Shown here: positions 16,924 through 27,506 of the stretch, piece after piece
How positions within the stretch are numbered: position 1 is the stretch's first letter
Layout: every line of letters starts with the position of its first letter
Assembly: GCF_009674585.1 (NCBI RefSeq)
Contig: NZ_WKJP01000001.1
Coordinates: forward strand, 1,240,001 to 1,304,000
Direction of reading: 5' to 3'
Origin: Haloferax marinisediminis
Lineage (GTDB): Archaea > Halobacteriota > Halobacteria > Halobacteriales > Haloferacaceae
DNA: 64,000 nt
Notes under the pieces: model-generated
Databases searched by the model: none
The model's input: only the letters and a program-made list of their open reading frames with translations
Told to the model about the DNA's origin: nothing
Translations under genes and position numbers: made by a program

Positions 16924-17370
16924 TTACTTCGACAACCCGTGTTTCGCCTTCGTCGCCGCCTCGTCGACATCGACGCCGTTCTCGCGGGCGAAGAGGACTG
17001 CTGCCGCCTCGGCGGTCACACCGAGGTTCGACTGTCGCTCGTTGATGCCGGCGACGGCAGCCTGTTTTTCGATGCCAGCAGCGACGCAGGCGTCGAGAAT
17101 CTGCTCGAACGCAGACTGCTCTCGGAGCACGGACGCGTCGGGTTCGAACTCCTCGGGAATCTGTACGTCGGCGGGGTCGAACGTCGCGACGACATCGCCA
17201 TCGTCGCGTTCGACGAGCCCGCGACCCGCGGCGAGGTCGATGAGGCGCTTCGCTTGGTCGGGTGAGAACCAGTCGCGGTCGAGTGACAGGGCGACGACGA
17301 ACTCGCCTTCGCCGAGTCGAGTCGACCCGTGCTGACGGAAGGGAACGGCGACGGTGACGTCGAGACTCAT
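16924..17370 (-). CDS. DUF2240 family protein
   Basis: The 148-residue acidic protein reads MSLDVTVAVPFRQHGSTRLG, then a winged-helix-like stretch (FSPDQAKRLIDLAAGRGLVE). A helical C-terminus follows (QSAFEQILDACVAAGI and AVLFARENGVDVDEA). The pattern fits the archaeal DUF2240 family, which is commonly next to the S8e ribosomal protein gene, as here (divergent, 129 bases apart). The function is unknown; the helix-turn-helix-like segment would allow nucleic-acid binding. Confidence 0.75.
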   Translation of the reverse strand: MSLDVTVAVPFRQHGSTRLGEGEFVVALSLDRDWFSPDQAKRLIDLAAGRGLVERDDGDVVATFDPADVQIPEEFEPDASVLREQSAFEQILDACVAAGIEKQAAVAGINERQSNLGVTAEAAAVLFARENGVDVDEAATKAKHGLSK

Positions 17371-17499
17371 CGGTTCGACGGCGGTGGCGGGTGAACTAAA
17401 CGGTTTGTGTTGGTCGCGGCGGGCGTACGCCTCGTTGTGACACCCCCTGACGAGAGCTGATTCGAGCGATTCAAGTAGTCACCGAGGTTTTTACCCCGT

Positions 17500-17877
17500 A
17501 TGAAGGACCAAGGACGCTCCAAGCGGAAGCGGACCGGTGGACGACTCAAGCCGGCGTCGAACAAGAAGCGCTACCAGCTGGGTCGTGAGCCCGCCGCCAC
17601 GACGGTTGGCGAGCCTCGATTCCAGGTTATCGACTCCCGCGGAAACAACGAAAAGCTCCGCATGCTCTCGACCAACGTCGCACAGGTCGCTGAGGGTGCC
17701 GAGGTCACGCAGGCCGACATCGAAGGCGTCGTCGACAACCCGTCGAACGTCAACTACGCCCGCCGTAACATCATCACGAAGGGCTCCATCATCGACACGA
17801 GCGCCGGTCGTGCCCGCGTCACGTCCCGCCCCGGACAGGACGGACAGGTCAACGCAGTTCTCATCGACGAAGAGTAA
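17500..17877 (+). CDS. rps8e: 30S ribosomal protein S8e
   Basis: This 125-residue small-subunit protein is an archaeal/eukaryotic-type ribosomal component with no bacterial homologue. The basic N-terminus MKDQGRSKRKRTGGRLKPAS and the following KKRYQLGREPAATTVGEPR match S8e. So does the central core NNEKLRMLSTNVAQVAEGAE with NYARRNIITKGSIIDTSAG. It is a monocistronic-looking gene. The upstream sequence has a T-rich patch (17490-17495) just before the ATG. Identification is secure. Confidence 0.97.
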   Translation: MKDQGRSKRKRTGGRLKPASNKKRYQLGREPAATTVGEPRFQVIDSRGNNEKLRMLSTNVAQVAEGAEVTQADIEGVVDNPSNVNYARRNIITKGSIIDTSAGRARVTSRPGQDGQVNAVLIDEE

Positions 17878-18096
17878 TTCTCTTTCACCGCGTCGGAATT
17901 CCGGCGCGGCCCCGTTTACTTCCAGAGAGCGACAGCCACGCGTAGACGTGGCTGTGAGTGTGAGCACCGTGCGTGAAGACGATAGCTGAGCGACGACTGT
18001 TGAGCGACTGGTTGTGTGGATAGAACGTGCGGAAGAACGGACTCGAACGAACTCACACCGTTGCGAGGTGGAGGGCCGATAGACTGCGTCGCCTGG

Positions 18097-19098
18097 TCAG
18101 GGGGTCGGTGCCGCTTTCTGGAGTGCCGTCTCGGCGATGTTGCCACCGTAGTCGGCGCTCCGCGAGACGGAGTCGACGATGAGCCCGAGGAGTTGGGCCC
18201 GTGCCGGGTCGAGGTCACGGAGCAGTTCGTCGATTTTGCGGGCGCGTTCGTCGATTGCTTGCACGGATTCACGAGCCTCGTTCGCGAGCCGCGCTGCTTC
18301 GTTGCTGTCTTCGGCGAAGAGCGCATCCATGCCGCCGTTGACGACCTTTTTCGCCTCTTCGAACAGTTCCTCGATAGCCGCGATAATCTCCTCGCTCACC
18401 GGTTGTTCGAAGTTCAACGAGAGGTGTGCAATCTTCGTCGCGTGGTCGGCGATGCGTTCGAGTTGTCGTGCGGCGGACTGGTAGTCGAAACACACCTCAC
18501 GGGGCAGGCCGAGTTCCTCTGCCGCCTTCGGGGTTCGGAGCGTCGCACGGAAGATACGAGAGACGACCATCCAGAGGCGGTCGACGTCGTCGTCTCGCTG
18601 GATGACGTCGTGGGCGAGGTCTTCGTCCATCTCCGCGATTGCGGCGATGGCGTCTTCGAGCATCGAGAGTGCGATGAGTCGCATACGCGTGACCGCGTTG
18701 TGGATGGAGAGTTCAGAAGAGTCCAGCAAGTCACGGATGACGACGCGGTCACGAGTCTCTTCGAGGACTTCGAGACCGACGAGGCTCTGTGTCGCCTCGC
18801 GAATCGTCCGACGCTGGTCGGTCGTGATGCGTCCACTCTCCAACGCGATGATGTCGAATCCACTGACGTACATCGTCATCACCGCGCGCGTGAGTTCGTC
18901 ACCTTCGAGGTTCGAGATGTCGAGCGTCCCTTCGGTTCGTTCCTCTTCGGACCGGGGAGTCAAGAACAACGAATCACCCTCTGGATAAAATTCGACTTCG
19001 CTCCCAGCGGAGACGCCGTTCTCGGTCGCCCAGTCTTTCGGGATAGAGACAGTGTAGGTGGAACCGCCCGTCACCTGCACCTTTCGGGTTTCGACCAT
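18097..19098 (-). CDS. AbrB-domain PhoU-like phosphate regulator
   Basis: The 333-residue protein starts with a SpoVT/AbrB-type DNA-binding fold (VETRKVQVTGGSTYTVSIPK, then NGVSAGSEVEFYPEGDSLFL). Two PhoU-type helical repeats follow, each with the characteristic E/D-rich metal-cluster helices (RMRLIALSMLEDAIAAIAEM, and ARQLERIADHATKIAHLSLN). This fusion is common in haloarchaea beside pst operons. It faces pstS divergently across 339 bases, so it is the likely phosphate-responsive transcriptional regulator, with the PhoU part sensing the transporter's state. Binding sites are not proven. Confidence 0.85.
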   Translation of the reverse strand: MVETRKVQVTGGSTYTVSIPKDWATENGVSAGSEVEFYPEGDSLFLTPRSEEERTEGTLDISNLEGDELTRAVMTMYVSGFDIIALESGRITTDQRRTIREATQSLVGLEVLEETRDRVVIRDLLDSSELSIHNAVTRMRLIALSMLEDAIAAIAEMDEDLAHDVIQRDDDVDRLWMVVSRIFRATLRTPKAAEELGLPREVCFDYQSAARQLERIADHATKIAHLSLNFEQPVSEEIIAAIEELFEEAKKVVNGGMDALFAEDSNEAARLANEARESVQAIDERARKIDELLRDLDPARAQLLGLIVDSVSRSADYGGNIAETALQKAAPTP

Positions 19099-19437
19099 AC
19101 GCGTCTCTGGACCTCATCGCACAATAAAACTGTCTATACCTATATACTATTTGAGCAGATTACATTCTAGATTCAGAACTGCGCTGTATTGTGCGCAGAG
19201 TCACAACCTCACTGACATCTCTGGAGGCAGCTGTGGAACTTCATATCTGTAGATATCGGTATGTATGAGCGCACCCATGCCAGTAGTTGACAATCCACTC
19301 CCCGAAATATCACGGGGAACGTCCCGGTACGTGCGGCGAGCAGGTCGGAGACGGCTCTGTCCGTGCCACAAGTACCAGAACATATCTCTATATAGTTGTC
19401 ATAGCAGCGTATTTACTTACAAATCATCTCGAAATCG
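19099..19437. promoter_or_regulatory. Divergent promoter region between AbrB-PhoU gene and pstS
   Basis: This 339-base non-coding region is AT-rich. For the minus gene, TTTTATTG-like sequence near 19118-19128 lies about 25-27 bases before its ATG. For pstS, CTATATAGT at 19390-19398 is followed by a short leader. The inside contains a palindrome ATATCT-GT-AGATAT around 19241-19254 and an inverted repeat CCCCG..CGGGG at about 19302-19319. These could be operators for phosphate control. No coding region was found. Confidence 0.55.
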
Positions 19438-20481
19438 ATGATGACGCACGAATCGGATGACGTCCTGTCTCGGCGCAAATTCTTGATTGCTTCCGGCGCG
19501 GCTGGCATCGTTGGCCTCGCTGGATGTACCGAGAACAACTCCGGCAGTTCGGAGGGCGGCAACTCCGGTGGCTCGGACGGTGGCTCCGAGGGCGGCGACA
19601 GCGAGACGCTCTCGGGTCCGGTCGACATCGCCGGTTCTTCGACGGTGTTCCCACTGGCCACCGCGATGGCCGAGCGCTTCCGTGGAGAGAACCCCGATGT
19701 CAACATCAACATCCAGTCGACGGGGTCCGGTGGCGGCTTCGCGAACTACTTCTGTACCGGGGATACGGACTTCAACAACGCCTCGCGCCCCATCGACTCG
19801 GAAGAAGAAGACCAGTGTGCGAGCAACGACGTCACGCCCGTCGAGCTCAAGGTCGCAACCGACGCTCTGACCGTCATCGTCAACAACGACAACGACTTCC
19901 TCGGCGAGGGCCTCACCGTCGAACAGCTCCAGACCATCTTCTCGGCTGAGGCACAGCCCGAGACGTGGTCCGACGTCAACTCTGACTGGCCGGAAGAGCC
20001 CATCGAAATCTTCGGTCCCACTGACGCATCCGGCACCTACGACTACTTCATCGAGGCCATCATCGGCGAAGAAGGCCCGGGCCACCGCCAGGACTACTCT
20101 GCAACCGAACAGGACCGCACCATCATCCAGGGTGTCGAAGGCTCCGAGTTCGCCATCGGCTACATGGGCTTCGCGTACTACACCGAGAACACCGACTCCG
20201 TGCAGGCGGTCGCCATCGAGAACGACGCCGGCGAATTCGTCGAACCGTCGCTCGACACCGCACTCTCCGGCGAGTACAACCCGCTCTCGCGCCCACTCTT
20301 CACGTACCCCGCCACGGAGTCCCTCGCGGAGCCGCAGGTCGCTGAGTTCGCTCGCTACTGGATGGAGAACTCCACGAGCAAGGAAATCGTCGCCGACGAA
20401 GTCGGCTACGTCCCGCTCGGCGAAGACGAACAGCAAGAGATGCTCGACAGGCTCAATTCGGCCATCGAAGAGGCTAACTGA
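19438..20481 (+). CDS. pstS: Phosphate-binding lipoprotein PstS
   Basis: It is the extracellular phosphate receptor of the Pst ABC importer. The 347-residue precursor has a twin-arginine signal (SRRKFLIASG) and a lipobox (GIVGLAGC), so it is exported by Tat and anchored by lipid. Glycine/serine-rich linker sequence follows. The binding domain begins ETLSGPVDIAGSSTVFPLAT, with the phosphate-contact loops IAGSSTVFP and IQSTGSGGGFANYFC and later DASGTYDYFIE. Residue content is highly acidic. It heads the pst operon, and a T6 run after its stop could limit transcription into pstC. Two ATG codons are adjacent (19438 and 19441). Confidence 0.95.
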   Translation: MMTHESDDVLSRRKFLIASGAAGIVGLAGCTENNSGSSEGGNSGGSDGGSEGGDSETLSGPVDIAGSSTVFPLATAMAERFRGENPDVNINIQSTGSGGGFANYFCTGDTDFNNASRPIDSEEEDQCASNDVTPVELKVATDALTVIVNNDNDFLGEGLTVEQLQTIFSAEAQPETWSDVNSDWPEEPIEIFGPTDASGTYDYFIEAIIGEEGPGHRQDYSATEQDRTIIQGVEGSEFAIGYMGFAYYTENTDSVQAVAIENDAGEFVEPSLDTALSGEYNPLSRPLFTYPATESLAEPQVAEFARYWMENSTSKEIVADEVGYVPLGEDEQQEMLDRLNSAIEEAN

Positions 20482-20512
20482 AGCCGTACTGGCAGAATAG
20501 GCTAACGAAGCG

Positions 20513-20518
20513 TTTTTT
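20513..20518 (+). terminator. Oligo-T run between pstS and pstC (possible attenuator)
   Basis: A T6 run lies 31 bases after the pstS stop and 26 before pstC. If it terminates partially, it would make more PstS than permease, as binding proteins are usually in excess. An AT-rich, TATA-like stretch follows (about 20519-20540). Confidence 0.4.
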
Positions 20519-20543
20519 CATAATCCACTATTCATACAATCCA

Positions 20544-21503
20544 ATGAGAACAGATGACCTCGAAACTGACCTCACGCGGAAGACGGAGAATTCTCCGCGT
20601 GAGTTGCTGACGCGGTCGTTCTTCTTTTTGTGCGCGGCGTTGTCCGTCGTGACGACCGTCAGCATCGTTGCACTCCTCATCACAGAGGCGGCGAAGTTCT
20701 TCAGCTTCACCGCCCCGCTGATGGGGGTCACGGGAGAAACAGCCTCACTCGTCGACTTCCTCACGGGAACGACGTGGCAGATTCACAATCAGGAGTTCGG
20801 TGTGCTGGCGCTCGTCTCGGCGACGCTGATGATTACCATCGGCTCCGCGATCATCGCGCTCCCACTCGGTGTCGCAACCGCGATTTACCTGAGTGAGTAC
20901 GCGAGCACGCAAGCCCGGTCTGTTCTCAAGCCGGCGCTCGAAATCCTCGCTGGCGTTCCGACCGTCGTGTACGGGTTCTTCGCACTCATCTACATCACGC
21001 CTGCGCTGGGCGTCGTCTTACCCGGAATCGGGACGTTCAACATCCTCTCGGCGAGCATCGTCGTCGGCATCATGATTATCCCGATGGTCGCGTCCATCAG
21101 CGAAGACGCGATGTCCGCCGTCCCCGACGACCTTCGACAGGCTGGCTACGGGATGGGTGCGACGAAGTTCGACGTCTCGACCGGAATCGTCGTTCCGGCC
21201 GCGCTCTCGGGCATCTTCTCGTCGTTCATCCTCGCACTCTCGCGTGCCATCGGCGAGACGATGGCCGTCACCGTCGCGGCAGGTGCACAGGCGAAGTTCC
21301 TCAACCCGCTGGACCCCTCTTCGTATCTCGAAGGCGCGTTGCCGATGACCGCGGCGATGGTCCAACTGCTCACCGGTGACATCACCGGCGGCGGTCTGGC
21401 CTACCGCAGTCTGTTCGCAATCGGTCTCGTCCTCTTCGTCATCACGCTCATCATGAACATCATCAGCGACTACGTCGCACAGAAATACCGGGAGGTGTAC
21501 TGA
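20544..21503 (+). CDS. pstC: Phosphate ABC transporter permease PstC
   Basis: This is an integral membrane permease of 319 residues, with about six transmembrane segments. The first is FFLCAALSVVTTVSIVALLI. The family core runs from ATLMITIGSAIIALPLGVAT, through PTVVYGFFALIYITPALGV, to the ABC-coupling loop EDAMSAVPDDLRQAGYGMGA (EAA-like motif). That is followed by ALSRAIGETMAVTVAAG. It pairs with PstA to form the channel energised by PstB. The gene is separated by one base from pstA. Confidence 0.93.
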   Translation: MRTDDLETDLTRKTENSPRELLTRSFFFLCAALSVVTTVSIVALLITEAAKFFSFTAPLMGVTGETASLVDFLTGTTWQIHNQEFGVLALVSATLMITIGSAIIALPLGVATAIYLSEYASTQARSVLKPALEILAGVPTVVYGFFALIYITPALGVVLPGIGTFNILSASIVVGIMIIPMVASISEDAMSAVPDDLRQAGYGMGATKFDVSTGIVVPAALSGIFSSFILALSRAIGETMAVTVAAGAQAKFLNPLDPSSYLEGALPMTAAMVQLLTGDITGGGLAYRSLFAIGLVLFVITLIMNIISDYVAQKYREVY

Positions 21504-21504
21504 G

Positions 21505-23133
21505 ATGGCAACCCAGAACGATACCGACCAGATAGAAGGGTTCGGCCAAGTCAGCAGAACGACCGGCACCATCTTCCGGTACCTCCTCATGGGGGCGACG
21601 ATGTTCGGCATCGTCACGCTGGCCATCCTCCTCGTCTACGTCGCAAACGACGCACTGCAACCGCTCACCGCAGACGCGGGCTGGTATCTCGTCTTCTTCG
21701 TCACGCTCGTCGCACCGGCGGTCCTCGTCGGCGCGTACCTGTACCGAACGAACATCGAGGCGCTCAAACTCGGTTCGATGGTCGTCGGCATGCTGGCGGT
21801 GACGCTGATGTTCAGCGGTGGTGTCGCCATCCTCTTCGTGGACATCATCCCGCCGCTCGTCAGTCTCTCCTACGTAATCGGTCTCCTCGTTGCCATCGGG
21901 GCCGTCGTCATCATGACCAAATACGAGGACAAAATCCCGTTCACCGTGCGTGTCGCGGCGACAGGCGCTATCTTCTTCCTGTCGCTGTTCGGGATTCCGG
22001 GCTACTACCACAGCATTCCGGAGATGGTCCAAAAGATTCCGGTCATCCCGACCGAGTGGGTCATCGTCACGCTCGTCTTCGGCGGTATCGGCGCCGTCGT
22101 CGTCGGCCAGTACTTCGCTCGCATTCGTGAGAACACGAAGGTGGGCATCGTCGCCGGCGCTGCAGCACTCGGTGCAACTGGACTCGCTGCGGCATCCGGG
22201 ATGTTCACCGGCGTCAACCCGACTGCACTCGCAGTCGTCACGGCCGGCGCGTTCGTTCCAACCGCCGCCTACGCTGGCGGCGCTGCACTCACGCGCGAAC
22301 GAGAACGAATCGGACTGCTGTTCGCGGCCGTCATCATCTTCGGGTCGCTCGTCGGTGCTGGTGTGGTCGACGCGCTCGGCTTCGCCGGCCCACAGTCGTG
22401 GGTCAACTGGCAGTTCCTCACGAGCCCACACAGTGGCTCGGCCGAAAACGCCGGTCTCTACCCCGCAATCGGCGGCTCCATCCTCCTGATGATTACGGTG
22501 GCCGCGCTCTCGTTCCCAATCGGTGTTGGGTCGGCGGTGTACCTCGAAGAGTACGCCCCGGACAACACCTTCACCCGCTTTATCGACGTCAACATCTCGA
22601 ACCTCGCTGGCGTCCCGTCCGTCGTGTACGGGCTTCTCGGGCTGGGTGTGTTCGTCACGTATCTCGGCCAACCAACGGGGACGGTCCTCATCGGCGGTGC
22701 GACGCTCGCGCTGCTCATCCTCCCAATCGTCATCATCTCCTCGCGGGAGGCGATTCGCTCTGTTCCCCAGGATATGCGACAGGCATCCTACGGGATGGGC
22801 GCGACGCGCTGGCAGACCGTCAAGAACGTCGTCCTCCCCGAGGCGTTCCCGGGAATCCTCACCGGGACCATCCTCGCACTGGGTCGGGCAATCGGTGAGA
22901 CCGCACCGCTCATCATGATCGGTGCGCCGAACGTCCTGTTCAGTCTCCCGACCGAACTCAGTTCGAAGGTAAGCGCGATGCCACTCCAGGTGTACGCGTG
23001 GTCGAGTCTGTTCGCCAGCGAGGACTTCTACACGAAGGCAGTGCCAGCGGGCGTCGTCGTGTTGCTCGCGGTCCTCCTCGCGATGAACTCCGTAGCAATC
23101 GTCCTCAGGAACAAGTTCGAAAGCGAAAGCTAA
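21505..23133 (+). CDS. pstA: Phosphate ABC transporter permease PstA, with long N-terminal extension
   Basis: At 542 residues it is much longer than typical PstA (about 280-300). Residues 1 to about 300 form an extra membrane domain with roughly eight hydrophobic segments (for example TMFGIVTLAILLVYVANDAL and AVLVGAYLYRTNIEALKLGS). The normal permease domain occupies about 315-535: ILLMITVAALSFPIGVGSAV, EAIRSVPQDMRQASYGMGAT (coupling loop), GRAIGETAPLIMIGAP. The role of the extension is unknown. It starts one base after pstC and is followed by pstB nine bases later, so it is translated within the same operon. Confidence 0.9.
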   Translation: MATQNDTDQIEGFGQVSRTTGTIFRYLLMGATMFGIVTLAILLVYVANDALQPLTADAGWYLVFFVTLVAPAVLVGAYLYRTNIEALKLGSMVVGMLAVTLMFSGGVAILFVDIIPPLVSLSYVIGLLVAIGAVVIMTKYEDKIPFTVRVAATGAIFFLSLFGIPGYYHSIPEMVQKIPVIPTEWVIVTLVFGGIGAVVVGQYFARIRENTKVGIVAGAAALGATGLAAASGMFTGVNPTALAVVTAGAFVPTAAYAGGAALTRERERIGLLFAAVIIFGSLVGAGVVDALGFAGPQSWVNWQFLTSPHSGSAENAGLYPAIGGSILLMITVAALSFPIGVGSAVYLEEYAPDNTFTRFIDVNISNLAGVPSVVYGLLGLGVFVTYLGQPTGTVLIGGATLALLILPIVIISSREAIRSVPQDMRQASYGMGATRWQTVKNVVLPEAFPGILTGTILALGRAIGETAPLIMIGAPNVLFSLPTELSSKVSAMPLQVYAWSSLFASEDFYTKAVPAGVVVLLAVLLAMNSVAIVLRNKFESES

Positions 23134-23142
23134 TACAGGTAC

Positions 23143-24033
<891 letters not shown>

Positions 24034-24292
24034 CGCCACGACCACGGCGTTCGTCGGGTTCGGTTCTCCGCTTTTTCTCGGTGTCGTCCGCGTCTGTGAG
24101 TGTCCCGTCTCGGCTGTTCCTGTGAGTTTCCGGTCTCATCCGCGTCTCTGAGTTGCCCGTCTCGTCCGTTTCTCTGTGTGTCCACCCAGTATCCGTGTGA
24201 CAATAGCACATCCCAGCACTGGTCACGGGACTGAACCTCACGTGAGGTGCACCATCACAAGGAATTTGACTGTTCCTCTCGGATGGACAGAC
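24034..24292. repeat. Degenerate tandem repeat between pstB and phoU
   Basis: Two copies of a roughly 50-base unit, beginning at about 24088 and 24138, share CCGCGTCT.TGAGT and then CCCGTCTCG with several differences. They lie in the 259-base gap between pstB and phoU. No open frame with coding character was found. It could separate phoU transcription from pst or be simple low-complexity DNA. Confidence 0.4.
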
Positions 24293-24973
24293 ATGGCTAG
24301 AAACGAGTACCAGACTCGACTCAGGGAACTCGAGGAAGACGTCTCGTACCTCGGTGAGTTGGTCTCTGAGCGTGTTCGACACGCACTCGACGCTCTCGAC
24401 GAGAAAGACGAAGACCTCGCACAGCGCGTCGTCGAAGGCGACGGGGAGATAAACCGCCTCTACCTCGACCTCGAACAGGACTGTATCGACCTGCTGGCGC
24501 TTCAGCAACCCGTCGCCGGCGACCTCCGGTTCGTCGCAGCGTCGTTCAAAATCATCACCGACCTCGAACGCATCGGTGACCTGGCAGTGAACCTCGCACA
24601 GTACGCCACCGACGCCGAACAGGATGTCTACACGGAAGTCGACATCCAGCGCATCGGTGATGCCGCTCTCGATATGGTCGACCAGGCGATGGATGCCTAC
24701 TCGACCGAAGATTCGGAACTCTGCCACTCGGTCGCCGAGCGGGACGACGACCTCGACACGATGTGCGACAACGCGTCGCAGACAATCGTGCGAGACCTGA
24801 TGACCAGTGACGACTTCGAAGGCGACGACGACCTCGACGCAGAGGACTCCCTCGTCGACGTGCGGCGACTCCTGCTGACGGTCCGTGACCTCGAACGCAT
24901 CGGCGACCACGCGGTCAACGTTGCGGCACGGACGCTCTACATGATCGACAACGACGACTCGCTGCTCTTCTAA
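24293..24973 (+). CDS. phoU: PhoU phosphate signalling protein
   Basis: This is a 226-residue all-helical protein with two PhoU repeats. Repeat 1 has DLEQDCIDLLALQQPVAGDL and ITDLERIGDLAVNLAQYA; repeat 2 has LLLTVRDLERIGDHAVNVAA. The E/D-rich helices bind metal clusters, and PhoU restrains Pst transport and signalling when phosphate is plentiful. It lacks the AbrB domain present in the other PhoU protein (18097-19098). The start was set at 24293; an upstream frame to 24176 is not family-like. It is last in the cluster and may have its own promoter in the gap before it. Confidence 0.93.
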   Translation: MARNEYQTRLRELEEDVSYLGELVSERVRHALDALDEKDEDLAQRVVEGDGEINRLYLDLEQDCIDLLALQQPVAGDLRFVAASFKIITDLERIGDLAVNLAQYATDAEQDVYTEVDIQRIGDAALDMVDQAMDAYSTEDSELCHSVAERDDDLDTMCDNASQTIVRDLMTSDDFEGDDDLDAEDSLVDVRRLLLTVRDLERIGDHAVNVAARTLYMIDNDDSLLF

Positions 24974-25078
24974 GCAGTCGTTCGCGGGTTCGTCTTCGAT
25001 TCACTCGGTGCGGTATTGTGCAGTCGCTCACAGTCGTGCGTGACGCAGAAAAAACACGAGCGAACGGTGATGCTCGAC

Positions 25079-27307
25079 TTACTGGAAGCCGAGACGACCG
25101 TCGCGAGTGTCGGGCGACAACCCTTCGCGGGCACCGCCTTTGAACTGGTCTTGGATCTGTTCGTAGTAGCTCATCAGGTCCTCGGTGATGGTCGGGCGGA
25201 CCGACTCCATCGCCTTGCGGAAGTGGCGCATCTCGATTTCCTTGGCGTTACCGTCTTCCCGAAGCGCCTCGATGGCGGCCTCGCGGCAGATGGATTCGAG
25301 GTCAGACCCGACGTAGCCGTCGGTAATCTCGGCAATCTCGCGGAGGCTCACGTCGGGTGCGAGCGGACTGTCTTGCGTGTGGATGTCGAGAATCTGCTCA
25401 CGGCCCTGCTCTTCGGGTTGTCCGATGAGGACGAGGCGGTCGAAGCGACCCGAACGGATGAGCGCGGGGTCGATCATGTCGGGGCGGTTCGTCGCCGCGA
25501 TGACCATGACGTTCCCAGCGTCTTCGAGGCCGTCTAACTCGGTCAGGAGTTGGTTGACGACGCGCTCAGAGACGTTGTTCCCCATATCTTGGCCGCGTGC
25601 TGGGGCGAGTGCGTCCAGCTCGTCGAAGAAGATAATCGTCGGCGAGACCTGCCGCGCCTTGCGGAACGTCTGCCGAATCGCCTTCTCCGACTCACCGACC
25701 CACTTCGACAGCAGTTGCGGGCCACGAACCGAGATGAAGTTCGCGTTCGTCTCGTTGGCGACTGCCTTCGCGATGAGGGTCTTCCCCGTCCCGGGTGGGC
25801 CGTAGAGGAGGACGCCTTTCGGCGGTTCGATACCCATCCGGACGAACTTCTCGGGCGTGGTCAACGGCCACTCGACGCTCTCTTTGACCTTCTGTTTGGG
25901 GTCTTCGAGGCCGCCGACGTCGTCCCACGTGACCTTCGGAATCTCGACGAGCACCTCGCGCATCGCCGAGGGTTCAACCTCGCCGAGGGCGCCACCGAAG
26001 TCGTCGTTCTTGACGACCATCCGGTCGATGAGACTCGGCGGGATGTCCTCTCTGTCGAGGTCGATTTCGGGGAGGTAGCGCCGGAGTGCCTTCATCGCGG
26101 CTTCTTTGGTGAGCGCCTCGATGTCGGCACCGACGAACCCGTGGGTGCCGTCTGCGAGGTCGTCGAGGTTCACGTCGTCCGACAGCGGCATGCCGCGGGT
26201 GTGAATCTGGAGTATCTCCTTGCGGCCTTCCTCGTCCGGGACGCCAATCTCGATTTCACGGTCGAACCGGCCGGGGCGGCGCAGCGCGGGGTCGACAGAG
26301 TCGACACGGTTCGTCGCCGCGATGACGATGACCTGTCCGCGTGCTTCGAGGCCGTCCATCATCGTCAGTAACTGGGCGACGACGCGGCGTTCGACTTCGC
26401 CAGTTACGTCCTCGCGCTTCGGCGCGATGGAGTCGAGTTCGTCGATGAAGATGATACTCGGCGACTCCTCTTTCGCGTCCTCGAATATCTCGCGGAGTTG
26501 TTGTTCGGACTCACCGTAGTACTTCGAGATAATCTCCGGGCCAGCGATAGAGAAGAAACTGGCAGACGTCTCGTTCGCCACGGCACGGGCGAGAAGCGTC
26601 TTCCCGGTGCCCGGCGGACCGTGTAGAAGCACCCCTTGCGGCGGTTCGATGCCGAGTTTCTTGAATATCTGCGGGTGCTTCATCGGCAGTTCGACCATCT
26701 CGCGGACGCGCTGAATCTCGTTGGTCAGGCCACCGATGTCTTCGTAGGTGATGCCGCCGCCGGTCTTTTCGAATCCGGAGATTGGCTCCTCACGGAGTTC
26801 GACGTCGGTGTCTTCGGTGACGAGCGCGACGCCGTCCGGTTTCGTCTCGACGGCGATGAGCGGAATCGCCTGCCCGGGCGACCGCATGAATGGGTGGTTC
26901 GTACTCGACATCACCGGGACGATGTCGCGTTCGACCACCGGTCGTTTGAGAATCTGTCGCTTGACCATCCCGGCCGCGTCGGACCCGAACTGGACACTCG
27001 CCTCTTCTGGCGGTGCCAACACGAGTTTTTCGGCCTTCTTCGCATCCGCTTTGCGGATGGTCACGCGCTCGCCGATGCTCACGTCGGCGTTCTGCCGCGT
27101 GAACCCGTCGATGCGGACCGTATCTGTATTCCAGTCCTGCCGGTCTGCCCGCCACACCTTCGCGGCGGTCGTCTTTCCTCCCTCGATCTCGATGATGTCT
27201 CCCGGCGAGAGCTTGAGATGGAGCAAGGTGTCCGGGTCAAGACGGGCGATACCGCGTCCCGAGTCGTTCGGGTACGCTTTCGCCACTTCAAGTTGGACTT
27301 CGTTCAT
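25079..27307 (-). CDS. cdc48: Cdc48/VCP-type AAA+ ATPase
   Basis: This is a hexameric unfoldase of 742 residues that extracts and unfolds proteins, often feeding the proteasome. It has a Cdc48 N-terminal domain (residues 1-180, [20 protein letters not shown]) and two AAA modules. D1 has Walker [19 protein letters not shown] and Walker [16 protein letters not shown]2 has [20 protein letters not shown] and [14 protein letters not shown]. The arginine fingers are [13 protein letters not shown] in D1 and [13 protein letters not shown] in D2. The start at 27307 has a GAGGT ribosome-binding motif just upstream. The longer frame to 27409 is not family-like. Confidence 0.96.
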   Translation of the reverse strand: MNEVQLEVAKAYPNDSGRGIARLDPDTLLHLKLSPGDIIEIEGGKTTAAKVWRADRQDWNTDTVRIDGFTRQNADVSIGERVTIRKADAKKAEKLVLAPPEEASVQFGSDAAGMVKRQILKRPVVERDIVPVMSSTNHPFMRSPGQAIPLIAVETKPDGVALVTEDTDVELREEPISGFEKTGGGITYEDIGGLTNEIQRVREMVELPMKHPQIFKKLGIEPPQGVLLHGPPGTGKTLLARAVANETSASFFSIAGPEIISKYYGESEQQLREIFEDAKEESPSIIFIDELDSIAPKREDVTGEVERRVVAQLLTMMDGLEARGQVIVIAATNRVDSVDPALRRPGRFDREIEIGVPDEEGRKEILQIHTRGMPLSDDVNLDDLADGTHGFVGADIEALTKEAAMKALRRYLPEIDLDREDIPPSLIDRMVVKNDDFGGALGEVEPSAMREVLVEIPKVTWDDVGGLEDPKQKVKESVEWPLTTPEKFVRMGIEPPKGVLLYGPPGTGKTLIAKAVANETNANFISVRGPQLLSKWVGESEKAIRQTFRKARQVSPTIIFFDELDALAPARGQDMGNNVSERVVNQLLTELDGLEDAGNVMVIAATNRPDMIDPALIRSGRFDRLVLIGQPEEQGREQILDIHTQDSPLAPDVSLREIAEITDGYVGSDLESICREAAIEALREDGNAKEIEMRHFRKAMESVRPTITEDLMSYYEQIQDQFKGGAREGLSPDTRDGRLGFQ

Positions 27308-27474
27308 ATGAATTACCTCGCGGGGATGCTGATACCTGTGGGAGGCCACCGGATAAGTCCTTCCCCGGTCTGCCCGGGTCGGCGTCTTCCGCAGGTGACA
27401 GCTTAGCACACAATAGGGCGGGCGGCTACTAATCCCTACCGACTAAACTGGTCTTCGCCGCGTCGATGGCGGGC

Positions 27475-27483
27475 GTTTTTACC
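27475..27483 (+). promoter_or_regulatory. TATA element of the larC-like gene
   Basis: GTTTTTACC is centred 28 bases before the ATG at 27507, typical for a leaderless transcript. It lies in the 199-base divergent gap from cdc48. Confidence 0.5.
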
Positions 27484-27506
27484 TCCGCACGCCGACGAAT
27501 ACTACC

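Noticed and set aside
19201-19383. 60-residue minus-strand ORF in the pst promoter region
   Set aside because: No coding character, and it covers the divergent promoter area with operator-like palindromes.
24088-24183. Degenerate 50-base repeats as a mobile element
   Set aside because: Only two imperfect copies without inverted ends or target duplication.
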